From: Parelaphostrongylus tenuis
Taxonomy: Eukaryota; Nematoda; Chromadorea; Rhabditida; Metastrongylidae
Direction of reading: 5' to 3'
DNA length: 64,000 nt
Assembly (NCBI GenBank): GCA_019055375.1
Contig: JAHQIW010005932.1
Coordinates: 1 to 64,000, forward strand
The notes below the pieces were generated by a model, which saw nothing but the letters and a program-made list of their open reading frames with translations, made no database searches and was not told the DNA's origin. Positions 22,690 through 34,300 of this stretch are shown one piece after another. The first letter of the stretch is position 1, and the number at the start of each line of letters is the position of its first letter. The translations under genes were made by a program, and so were the position numbers.

Positions 22690-23790
22690 CGGATGATTTA
22701 ATTAGCACGGCATGTTGAATGCAATATGGGCAGTTACAGTGGATCACATTTTGGCAGTTTCGCCTTTTTCAGAGCTTGGAATAGTCAAATTCACGTGTAA
22801 TCTACTCATCCAAACACTATTATAACCAGAACATAAGAAACTCGTAACCTAAATGTTAAATCGCATAGTAATCAGCTTGTGATAGTTACTGACCGTTTCT
22901 TGTTTTTTAGTCTAATAGTTGATTTATACCTTTATGTTTGACTATTCATTTAAGAACTCGCTAGAAATAAATATACTCTTACAGCCTATTTTATGCCTTT
23001 TAGAGGTTTGTTATGGCACTTTGGTGCTCGACATACATTTCAGCCTTCTAGCCTCATCGATGGCACGGTCGGTGTCTTTCTGTTCAGTTAATCCCGCGTA
23101 AGAGAGTGTACCCTATATATAAGGAAATCGATACCGAATTATTTACACTGTATGTAGAGAAAAAAGATGATCTTACACTACATTAATAACAAATCACTGA
23201 ATGCCAAATGATAAAGATCATCTGACATTGCAACTTAGCAGTCGATTGCTCATGGATGGTACATTGAATAACAGTTCTATATTCGAGTGTTTTTTAATAT
23301 GTAGACCAGCCGCACCAAGTTTTAAATGGGCAAAGTGTGTGCTTGGCTCAGATCCATAAAATTCGATCTGAGGCGCGGAATCACGTGTAATGACGAGGCA
23401 GTTATCTTTGATATTCATATTTTGTTGGATATAAATCCAAAACTTTTCGAAAATTCTGTGTAGTGAGGTTATACGTTCCTGTGCTAACATGGTAATATTT
23501 ATTTTAAAGTCTTCCCCGTTATGCATGTGTCATATGCGCACCGAGTGGAGTATCTGGATTAGGTTTAGTTCTGCGATCTCGGTGTTCTTCTATACGGACA
23601 CAGAGTGGCGTACCAATTCCACCAGTGCTTGTCGTTAGGGCTTACTATGCACTTTTGCAATATAGGCAATCATAACTGAAGTTTGGAATCATTTGGCGCT
23701 CGAGGTTATTCATTGGTGCTTCAAATTGTTGCCGATCTATCTAGGCCTGCCCTTTTTCAGTCCACGTCCTGTACCTAGATTTAGTCCTGC
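22690..23790 (+). repeat. Dispersed ~1-kb repeat, copy R1
   Basis: It shares ordered blocks with 29860-30620 in the AP-4 intron, for example AAATGGGC-AAGTGTGTGC-TGGCTC, CAAAGTCTT-CCGTTAT and TTGGCGC-TCGAGGTTATTC. A reversed hammerhead-like unit lies at about 23025-23062. No coding capacity was recognised and the class is unknown. Confidence 0.55.
23025..23062 (-). ncRNA. Hammerhead-like motif inside repeat R1 (degenerate)
   Basis: On the minus strand: GUGCCA, then UCGAUGA where CUGAUGA is expected, stem II GGCU-AGAA-GGCU, GAAA, UGUAUGUC and GAGCAC. GAAA and the GUC site are intact, and GUGC/GCAC of stem I pairs. The first two core bases are altered. It is a relic of the same family as the 39.9 and 47.8 kb copies. 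Confidence 0.4.
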
Positions 23791-24199
23791 CTTTTCTCAG
23801 ACCATCCTCTAGCCAAGATAAGACTGCAAATCATTGAGTCTGTGGAAAGATAGAAAGAGGTGTGCATACAGTGCGAATTTGTCAGCGTGTAGTATCTATC
23901 CCTGTAGGGGTCCTTCAAATTCTTGAGTCATAATCGCAGAATTCACCGAAACTTTTCAATCTAGGACATTTTAAACCACTGTTTCTGATTTACACTTATG
24001 ACGTAAGATCTACATACGAGTTTTACAACCACCGCGACTGGTAACGTTACAGTTACACTCAAATATATCATAATCAATCGTAGACAAAGTTCTGTAATTT
24101 ATAATCAAAATGCTTAGTGAAAAGGTGTTTGTATACTAATTAAGCTCAAACAAGAGACAAATTAGCAGTTAGAGTAGTATCCCCTCTACTTCAAGGCAA

Positions 24200-24660
24200 T
24201 TCAGCCGCATATCCGGTAGCATAAAGATCTTACGGCGTTAAAACTACGTTCCTTTGATTTGAAGAAAATTTTAAAGTTTTGCTCAAGTTCGGAGAGGTTT
24301 TGGTATTTGTTGCCTCTCAAAAAGTACCTTATCGAATGGAATAAGTGGTTGTCACTCGACGCCAAGTACGGGCCGTACGGCGTATGCTCCAAAACCTACC
24401 AGTCAAAGCCTGCCAAATGATTCTTTGTCGCGTATGCTGTGTAAGGTTTTGCGCGTCTTGCAAAGGAATAGTGGGAGTTTGGCGATTTTGCGCTCAGTTG
24501 GTCTCACTCTTCATAGAATGTCTTGAGCCAAAGCTGAGCTGTACGAACGTCGCAAATTTCGTCACCAAAGGCTTTGCAGACTTGTTGACGAGTGAAGCGT
24601 TGACATCCAAATCGTAGTGAAAGGCGAATTTCTTCTTCAGACATTTCTACTTTGAAGGCT
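24200..24660 (-). mobile_element. Mariner relic 4
   Basis: Read on the minus strand, the N-terminus appears first (MSEEEIRLSLRFGCQRFTRQ, about 24645-24590), then a deletion, then the C-terminal catalytic part with EHTPYGPYLASSDNHLFHSI, RYFLRGNKYQNLSELEQNF and SKERSF. SSDNHLFHS corresponds to the mariner SD-HLFRS motif. The middle and the first two catalytic aspartates are gone and frames are broken. Confidence 0.75.
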
Positions 24661-25426
24661 GTTTGACAATTGTTTTATCGTTCGATGCGCAAGAAAATGA
24701 ACTTTCTGATGAGCTCAAATTCGCACAGAATACATGTGTAAATGTCATTTTCTCAGACAATACGACAGAACATTTCTACAACTTATTAAAATGACATAGC
24801 GTTTCTTCTCCGGACATTCACGTGTTAGACACTACAGCGCTACGACCTTCCTTTGCTCTTTGGGAGATGTCTAAATATGCCTCACATAACGTACATAACC
24901 TTGGCATAAGTCAATGCCACAGGGCTTGGGCGATGGATGAATTTTTTTTCTTCACGCACATGAATTGGATATGTTCTTAAGGCTTGAAAGGACACTAAAA
25001 ATCTGTACAATTTGAAAGGCCATCGAAATTACAAGGAGAAAGCATTTCATAGCGTGAAAAATGCTATAACAGTGCCGAGTGACTTTTGGAGGGGAAGACA
25101 ATGACGGGGGATATAGCGACTTTACTGCTCGTTGTAAGCAACGAAAAATCAAGCGTAGTTATGACGTTTACCCCACATCTCGCATAGTTGACAATGGGTT
25201 TAATGTATGTTTTTTTTTGGTTGGAGTAAATGTTTTATAAACGCGTACTTTTTCCATTAAGTAGCTTGTCTATTTGGGTTCTTCTCTGTTAATTCATCTC
25301 ATGGCCTGTGGTAATTGATGGGAAGCAAAAGAGGTTCTCATCGAAGATGTATTAAGGAGTGGAAATAACATTTGATCGTCAGATTTTGTTGTAGTGAGTG
25401 TGTGCTCTGCAAATAGTGGTGCTGTT

Positions 25427-28400
25427 ATGTGTCAAAATTTTCACGATTTCAGACCAATATCACGCTCAGCGACGTCGTTGTCTCCGAACTCGAGTGATCC
25501 AGATAGAAGATTGAGGCGGCAAATTGCGAACTGCAATGAAAGACGTCGCATGCAATCTATTAATGCAGGCTTCCAATCGTTGAGAGCTCTGCTTCCCCGG
25601 AAGGTGACTATTTGGTTTTATTATCAAACTGGTGGCCATCGTAAATCTTTAGAACAAGAAAAGTTTGAAGAAATATTCTCAGGAAGGTGAGAAGCTATCC
25701 AAAGCAGCTGTTCTGCAGCACACCGCAGATCTCATTCAACAGCTTCAAAGTGAGCGCTCTCGCTATATTGATAACGAAGAAGTTGGAGGTAAAAAGCCGA
25801 AAATTGAAGGTTAGTCTGTTTTGAGCAACATCTCAAGACACTTAGGTTACGAAAAGTCTTAGAACTTTGAGAGTTCGACTTTCCCTACATTTTGGCGCCA
25901 GGATTGAAAAATATCTTACAAACTGTCTTTTTCTCTATAAAATGCACTAGGTTGTTATTTCTTCTTATGATTTAAGTTGCTAATGTTTTGGCGATTTCGC
26001 CTTCCTCAAAGCCTACACGACGTGCCATACAAACCATATCCAGTTATTCGCTTGATACTTATATTCAGATCTCTTCTTCTAAATACAAAGTCTTCTCATT
26101 AGTTTTGCCATTAGAGCAATAAACAGCACCAGAACCGCACCGGGCTGAATCGCTGGGGCTTGCTAATAGCTGAAGAGACGATCAGCACCAAGCGCTGCTG
26201 TAAGTACCTGCGCCGCTACAGTTGAGCCCTGTCAGTCGATGTCCTCGCAATCTCATCCCGCTTCAATACAGCGGCTTAGCTGAATGTCGCCAGATTGACA
26301 AAGAGGAAGTTTGCTGAACTTGGCTGTGAGTTGCTGCATCATCTTCCGTACAATCCTGATTTGTAGCCGTCTAACTATCACCTCTTCCGGTCGCTCGAGC
26401 ACTTCCTGAGCAAAAAGCGAGGTATCAATCTGCGTCGAGGATTGACGATTTTCTTTGAATCCAACGATGAGAGGTTCTATTTATTTGTAACCTGAGAAAT
26501 CACAGAAATGTGTTCAGGCTTATGGCGCAAACTCTGAATAGTGTTGTTGAGCAATTTTGATCTGGTTTCTTCTTCTTCTTCTGAGTTTCTGGTTAATAAA
26601 TTTAGTACAAATTGCTCTAGTGCCAAACATGAGAAGACCCAATGTTTTGACAGTCCAGTGAAGTCGAAAAAGCTATGTAGTAACGAACACAATCTAATGT
26701 CGAAACATTTGCCACCGATTTGAAAGAAGAAGTACCAACCTTACGTTAGTTTTGTTCAGGAAAGGAAGACAAGTATAAAAGAGAAAGAAAGTGCTATAAC
26801 GTTCTCGACAAATAATCGACGACATCATTGATCCCGGTCTTTCGATGAATTTCACCTTTAAGCAAACCTTTTTTCGTTTATAAGGAATCTGATCAGCTGA
26901 ATCAAGATCGGTTGAGATTACAAATCCCTCAAGCATCCTGCATGTTCCCTTGTTCTGCTATAACTCGATTGACGATTTCGTAGATTCGTGTTTTTAACAT
27001 CCAGACAATCCAACAGACTGGATCTGACTTAGTAGGGCACGAAAGTGATCTCATGGATGTTGCGGATGCTTACTAGAATTCTAATCACTTTCTAGAACTA
27101 GAAATTTAGGTTTTATTTACAAAATCGTCTCTGTTCACTCTGAGAGTGGTAGAGCAGGGTTCATTAACAGTTATAAGTCCATCAAGCTCTCATTTGAGTA
27201 CTGATGTTATTGATTAGATATCAGAAGTTACAAGAAAAGTATTACATCCAATTTTTTCGAAAGTTCATATATTTTCTTAGTATAATTTCAAGTCATGATT
27301 GGAGTAGTTGACGACCTATGCATATTTAGCCGACGACTGTGCAGAATTTGATCATCAGCGTTCGGTGATTGGTCGACTACAAATGGCACTGGAGCGAGAG
27401 CGTACCGCTCGCATGTTTCTTGAGCAGGAATTAAGCCAGATGCGGGAAATGTACCAAAATGGACTAGGCGGAACAGTTACCATGAGTCCTACCAGTGGTG
27501 AGCAATGCCCACAATACAATCAGGACTCAACAGTTGCCATGAAACCGGGAATCGTTACTACCAAAACGACGATGAACTTACATGATCCGGTGGTTCGCCC
27601 GACTCCTATGATCGCACCAATCTCTGGTGAGTTTTCTAGAAATCAATGAATGGGAATGAGAAAGTGGAGGCGTGTAGAGGTATTTACGATAATTCCATAT
27701 TTTTTGTGAGCAAGCATTAGGATTCTAATGCAGTGTATGTTGTCCTCAAGTCGAGTGTGGTATCAAAGTAGAAAAGTGATACTTTTCCGTTATCAGAGAA
27801 AAATTTTATAAGGGATATTTTTCTGCTCGACAGACGTTTTTCGGCTAGGCTATTGGTATTCATTGGAAAAGCTTAGATCTCGCGTTATACAGATATGTAC
27901 TTGGTTTTCAGAAAGGCTGTCTTATGGCGCTGTAGCACGAGAAATAAATCAGTTTTACATGCGTCGTGCTTCAGCGCGCTCATATCTCGCCGGACAGAGC
28001 TCTTCCATTAGACTAGTACTAAGCATCAAATCGCGCAAATTTTAGAAATTTAAAGTGTATACTTGTTTGATGAAGAACCTTTTTGCAGCGCTGTAATATG
28101 TAGAATAAAATTATGTGCAACACGCGATGCGCGTAATTGCTTTCACCTTTCGCAGAATAGAGCTGTTCCTTTAGTACTAACCATCGTTGAATAGCGAAAA
28201 CTCAGGTGTTCAAAAAATCTACTTGATCTTCTAAGTTTTTTTTTTTGCAGCGCTATAGCGGGGAAAATAAAATTGTGTTTCACACGCACCGCGCGTAGTC
28301 AGGCGCATTATCGTTATTTATCTGATTACTTTTTTTTTGTGCTTTGCAGAGATTTTCATACTTTTTAAAGCTTTTTTATATTAGATTTTTAGAAGAAACT

Positions 28401-31379
28401 TCGTTTTACCGGCATATAGATTTACGCTTTCTATTTTCATCCTTTACTGATGAATAAACTCGCTCATAAACTTCAACAACCTAAGCTTATGCATGAAAAG
28501 CATATGAACATGTAGAAAAAATCGCGGAGTATGAGAGGCACGTGTTTGTACAGAGTTTTTCGAAGCGGAGAAAAAATCTCAAATACAACAAAAACCACTC
28601 CTCACATGTGAATCGTGCTGCAAGATCAATCGGTCACGTTATCAACAAAATCAAATCCTTGTTACAGTGCAGTAAAGCGGTCTATTCAGAAAACAAGTTC
28701 AGTGTTGAAATTACCGAAACTTACGCTATCGAATGGTCACTAATAATCTAAAAGAAGAGTTCTGTCCTGCGTGAAATGCGCGGTTGTAAAAGACAAATCT
28801 GTTTTCTCCGCTAATGCGCTGCTAGAAGACCTTTTCAACAAACAAATCCACTTATGAAATTTCCGAGATTTACTCTGTCGAATATCCTCGATAGATCAAG
28901 GGAATGGCTCTGTTGTACTGAATAGCGCGATAATGTGTGACGCGTGCGTAACATAGTTTTATTTTTGCTACCTTACGCGGTAATGAAAAGGTTCCAGGAA
29001 ATGCAACAATCAACGAACGAATGGAACTTCTCTTCTTACTTTTTGTCATACTTTTCTTGAAAACCTAGTGTCGAACAGTAGTTTCAAAGTGAACTCATAA
29101 TATGAAATAAGTTTGTTTTAATCTTTGGTCACCAAGCATTATTTGGATGAAGTTAACACTATTGTCATGTAGACGCGGGTGCTACACTCATCAGGTTCTT
29201 GCGCCGGTAGACTGTTCTGTCATGGAATAACTACCAGCTAACAGAAAATGTGGTTAAATTATTGCAGTTTCCCATTTCAGGTCGGAAAGAACTAAAATAC
29301 TATTTTATGATGTTACCATTTCTCATCTAATTCAAAGAGATTGAGGAATTATTGAAGATCAACTAAAGTTTTAGGTAATGTCATGGAAATGAAAATTCAT
29401 GAAGGTCGTGAAAATTTTACCTGTACCCTATCTTCAGATTGATTCGCTTATGAAATTTATTCTAAACTTCCTTTTAAGGGCGCATTGGCCGCCATTAGCA
29501 GGTGCTTTAGCATCAAGCTTCAGTTACCGTATTGAGTTTGAAAATCCGTATTTGGTTTTTATAGCTCGATTTAGTGTTATCAGTGTTATATATCGTTCTT
29601 TGCAAATGGTGTGTATGTAAAGGAGTACTGCGGTGCCACTATGGTTCTTTCTAGATTCTGAATTAAATTGGTAATGTGGTACTTATAGCTGTAGGTTCAA
29701 AATTTGTCTGCGATATAAAATAATTGGTAGAGTAAGACGTTTAACAATACTGTCATCTTGTATGCTGAAGGCCTTGACTGCTGAATAGTCAATCAAAGTG
29801 ATGTATCTCCTCAAATATCTTGTAGCGATTCTTTGAAAGTGCGACCATATTCCTAGTCAATACAATATTGACGCTACAATATAGGCTGTTCCAATAGGTT
29901 ACGTTCCTGCGGTTTCGCTATCTTCATGTCTGGAAGAATCAAATTGATGTACACTCTACTCAACCATACATCTTCATAACCAAATAGATGTAATCTAATA
30001 CTTGAATGTTAAGTCGCATATTAATTAATCTCTATCAAATATTCACCATTCTGCTCTTTTTTGGTTCACTGTTAATAGACTAGCGGCATCAAGTCTTAAA
30101 TGGGCTGAGTGTGTGCCTGGCTCAAATGCTCAAATCCGCTGAAATCTGCTTGAGATATGGCATGAAACACACGTAATAACGAGTCATTTATCTTTGCGAT
30201 TCGTGTTGGATTTTTTGTATAGTGAAACGTCTTAAGAACTTCGCACATCGAGGTTTTTTGTTTCTATGCAAGGATGGTTTATTTCTAGTCCAAAGTCTTT
30301 CCGTTATATGTCTGTGTGTTATACGTGCCAATTAGGCATTTGATTCACTTCTATCATTGTTTTCCGAGTATTCTTTTTTACGGGGACAGTGTGGCCTATC
30401 TATTACGGTGGTGTGTTCACCGTTGCACGCTTTGTGCAAGACTAAATCCTATGCGTATTTTTGCAATCACAGAATTTACCGTTAGGGCAATTTTACAGTT
30501 TTCGTTGTAGGCGATCATGCAAAGCGGTTGTGAACTAATTGGCGCCTAAGATTATTCGTTGGTAATTCAGTCATTGCAGCTCATAATCTAAGCATGCCCT
30601 TCTAAATCAACGTTTTTATAGCTGTATATCTCGTTTGACGAAAAGAGTAGCATAAACGGGACCTTATTTGCGCTACAATTTCTGTTTTGGAGCGCGTGGT
30701 TTTATATAAATTTATTCCAGGGAACTCCCTTTTGGTAGACATTGGAAATGCCCATTTGCGGAGCTAGTTTCAGGGATTCTACCTTCTGTTGTGTTATAAT
30801 ATACGCACTGGCACCTGTTGGAGACATGTTATTCATAGACTCCTTTTTTGTGTGTGTGGGGAGAAGAGAGGTGATGACACAGAATGTTTTTGTTACCTGA
30901 CTTTCGGTGCCACTCAATGATGTAGCGGCTTTCGAAGTTTGAAAAGTATATTGATAAATATTAAGATGGATGTTGTAAGACACAACTGTTCATGCTAATT
31001 TACTCAGTCACTTCCATCTATTATGCAGTTTGAAATTGCTCTTGATAGAAGAAGTTTGAAGTTCTCTTATATACTTTTAGTGGGATCTTCGTTGCTTGAT
31101 TGAACAGAAAACTGAAAAATTCTCGTATTTTTTTTAGTGGACGTCTCGCCGCATATTCCCGTGCCTCTGCCACCAATTCCATCTCCGATATTATCGTCGA
31201 CACTGACATCAACTGTTGTCAACGGATCGTCTTCGGCTCCATCCGCATTTAGTTCGTCGTCGATCACAGCTCATCGTTCACTGCAAACTATTCTGGATGC
31301 AATCCGGCATCTCGAGGGTGGTGCCCTCATTCCACCATCATCATCGCCGCCCAACTCTCAAGCACCTCTGGTACGATAA
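25427..31379 (+). CDS. hlh-11: bHLH transcription factor, AP-4/TFAP4 (HLH-11) family
   Basis: Four exons join in phase: 25427 (or 25453)-25603, 25683-25809, 27330-27626 and 31138-31379. All have GT/AG borders and encode about 280 residues. Exon 1 carries the basic region and helix 1 (DRRLRRQIANCNERRRMQSI, then NAGFQSLRALLP), nearly identical in pattern to vertebrate AP-4. The E-box-contacting glutamate and arginines are intact. Exon 2 gives helix 2 (GEKLSKAAVLQHTADLIQQL) and the start of the zipper. Exon 3 carries the second zipper (RLQMALERERTARMFLEQEL) and exon 4 the AP-4-type motif SLQTILDAIRHLEGG. Members of the family bind CAGCTG-type E-boxes as homodimers in the nucleus; the worm member is known as a regulator of lipid metabolism genes. 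The start is uncertain: ATG at 25427 is in frame, but CACGATTTCAG before 25453 could be an acceptor for an upstream or trans-spliced leader exon. Confidence 0.93.
26091..26637 (+). mobile_element. Mariner relic 5, inside AP-4 intron 2
   Basis: It has the same inverted repeats as relic 3 (TCTTCTCAT-AGTTTTG-CA, AGCAATAAACA). Decayed transposase C-terminal sequence follows: LPYNPDL, then a stop, SNYHLFRSLEHFLSKK, LTIFFES-DERF. Its first part is deleted and it carries stops and frameshifts. At 547 bp it is inactive. It lies in sense orientation within the host gene's intron. Confidence 0.8.
29860..30620 (+). repeat. Dispersed ~1-kb repeat, copy R2 (AP-4 intron 3)
   Basis: This is the diverged partner of R1 (22690-23790), with collinear blocks and similar order. 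It has no open frame of note. It adds to the 3.5-kb third intron of the AP-4 gene. Confidence 0.55.
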
Positions 31380-34300
31380 TTTGGTTTCAGATGTTGCAGC
31401 TGGCATTTTATTGTCACGGTCGATAATGTGGGTATGTGCGATTGCAATCTCTCCTAATTTACCTTTTAGAAGGTTAGATGCTGAGATGTATGTCATGCAA
31501 GTTTACTGCTGGCTTCCGTTAGAAGAACACCATATTCTAGATGTCTATTGGCCCGTATTAAGCTATATTTATGTTTTAATGAGTGCTTATTTTCTTCTCA
31601 CATTATCCTGTGAAGCTCTTCTCCGGTCAAAATAATACGGTCATTCTTGTTTCTGTTATGTCATCCACATTTGTTTGTTTTAATTATCTCTTGTCCTAAA
31701 TATTCGTATCACCTAAATATTAAGGTCAGGTTATTTCCTTTTTCATGACATCTAACTTTATGTTTTGGGAGCAAAGTTTGTTGTTTGGGTTCCAACGCCA
31801 GCACTGCATGTTAAGATCTGCACAGCGATATCTTTGATTAGTGAAGCTTTAGCCACGGTATGCTAATCGAGATATTTTTTTTCCACTGCTGTCTAGCCCT
31901 AATTTATGACAATTTTCGTTGTTTTTTCCAGCCCATGGATAAGAACATTATTTATTGCTTCAGTTTGTTATCACCTGACTTTTTCGCTGAGCAGTTTCGG
32001 ACAACGTCATGACTTGAGTAGTCTGATAGTACTGATATTTTTGTCTGTTGTTTCGCTCAAGGTTTTTTATACCTAATGCGCCGATATTTATTAGTGTAGG
32101 TGTAAGAGCGTGGAGTTTGCTCCGAAGATTCAAAAAACGGTCCCTTTCAGGGTCATTGCTCCCAGCGGCCTAGAACATCGTTGAAATTCCGCAGTACTGT
32201 TATTGTATCTGCTGTATTTTTTTTTTGAACTCATCCTATTCGAGTTATATAACGTTCCTCATATAACTGTTGATATACATCTTGTTCGATTTCTATGGCT
32301 CATTATCGCTTAGATACTTTATGATAAGGCAAATCCGCAAGTATTCACGGTAAACGTCGCACTAGTTTATCAAGAGAGATATCTTTGTTTTGTTTGTTTT
32401 GTTTTGTTTTTTTTTTTTTTCTTCTCAAAACAATTCTCTTTATTGTCTTTCGGATTATGCGATGACATCTGGCCGGGAGTAATAATTCCCTGTTTCACTG
32501 CCTACTCCAGTTCTTTTCGAATCGACCACTTTTATCTCTAAATTTCGTTTTCGTTGATGATCTGAGAAGAATCTACTGTTTTGTTGTCGAGTCCATTGTT
32601 TTACTCTTTACATAAGTCGTGAAATCGTGTTCATGCATATGTGCTGGGTGCGGTCGTGATGCCGCAGCCGACGATGGTGCGCTTCCTTTGGCCTCGCTTC
32701 TTGTTGAAGCATATCTGCATCCGCGATTATATGCATGTCCACGATTCAATCGTGTGCCTGACTTTATTGTCAATGTGTTATTCCATTTCTATTTTAGTAT
32801 GTTCAGACCATTCTCGTAACGGCGCTACCTAGAAAAAATTTTTGAATGAATGAAGTACGGATAGGATGAGAGAAATACCGATTGTTATGGGGAAGTTTAG
32901 ACTTTGACATAGTGCTAATAGAATTCAGATAATGCTGAGCGATACATTGTTCTTGTGTTTTTCGCGATGTTGCTCTTGCTGATGTTTTATGTTACCATAA
33001 ATTTGGCTGAAATTATTGTGTTAGTTAGAATTTGTTAAATCTTTATTCTTATTTGATATTATTGATGCTCTTTAACAACAAATTATTTATTAAAATAATC
33101 ATTACATGTGTCCCATCGGTGAAGAAAGCGTAATCACTTATGATAATGTGCTACTGAAAAAAATGATCGAGACTAAGAAGTTATGTGGAGAAGGATCATT
33201 TTATGCGTGAGTTATTCGACGTATATCTGAAATTCTTATGTGGTACTTACTGCCATTCTATGAACACGTGCCACAGAGGAGAAATATATGTGACTATTTA
33301 GCATCAGTGGAGAATTGCATGGATTTAGAGAGACAAGGAGCTAGTTTGAACCAGTCATTGACACGTTTATAGTAGCCGATTTAGTGCATAGACCATTCCT
33401 AGTCTAATGCTTGGAGTATATACAATATGTCAGAGTTAAAGGAAGTGATCGAACTTAGATCTTGAAGTGGAGTGTCAAATGGAAAAATTATTTATGGCGA
33501 ATGGTACATGTTTAGCAAAAGGCGCGTTTATTGAAGAGCTCTTGCCTATGTTATATATTTTCGGAAGATGATAAATTTGTTATGATTTGCATGTTTCAGT
33601 GGAGAATCGATTGCTTTGAGGAGCAGAACCTTAGAGTCGTGTCGGGGTCTCTATAGGTGCCGGTCGTTTCAGCTGCGAAAGTGTCTGAGTGAGTCCAGAG
33701 GTCTGAAAATTGGGCCTCATATTTATTTAAAATAAATTCGAAGAGTAGCAATATGTTTAGAAATAGGTGAAATACACTATACTCAATTGTTAGGTAAGTA
33801 AATAGCGACTGGTGCACAATTACTCAAGCTGTGACATCTCTAGCTGCAGTATTCTGATGAGATTTCGGCAGCGTAAATAATTTAGGAGTTGAAGACACAA
33901 GAAACTAGTGTGTCATCTTTAAGGTATGTGTAGTTGTTGTTAAAATATTCTTGTGATTTTGAAACCGCTTGGGGTTGAATTCATTTGGAATTAGAAACAA
34001 GGGTTAATTTTTTGGGATTCTCAGCATAAAAGTGGCAGTTTTAGGCATCATGTTGTCGGGGAACCTCATTGTGGTTGGCTAAACCAAGTCTCGTTCGTTC
34101 AAACAATTTTGATATCGAAAAGTTGAGAGAAAAACGAAGCAGAAATCCATCTCCATGAGATAACAAGACTATATCTGATTGACAAAGATCTGTAGATTAT
34201 GTTACTACTCAAAGCAATTGTTGTTCAACTCAATTGTTCGCTGTGAGCTGAGATACTATGGTTTGAAATTCCAAAAGATTTCGGTGATTAATATGACATT

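Noticed and set aside
32619..32832. GC-richer plus-strand frame as an alternative last exon of the AP-4 gene
   Set aside because: No acceptor in the correct phase was found, and the AP-4 reading already ends naturally after the conserved IRHLEGG motif.
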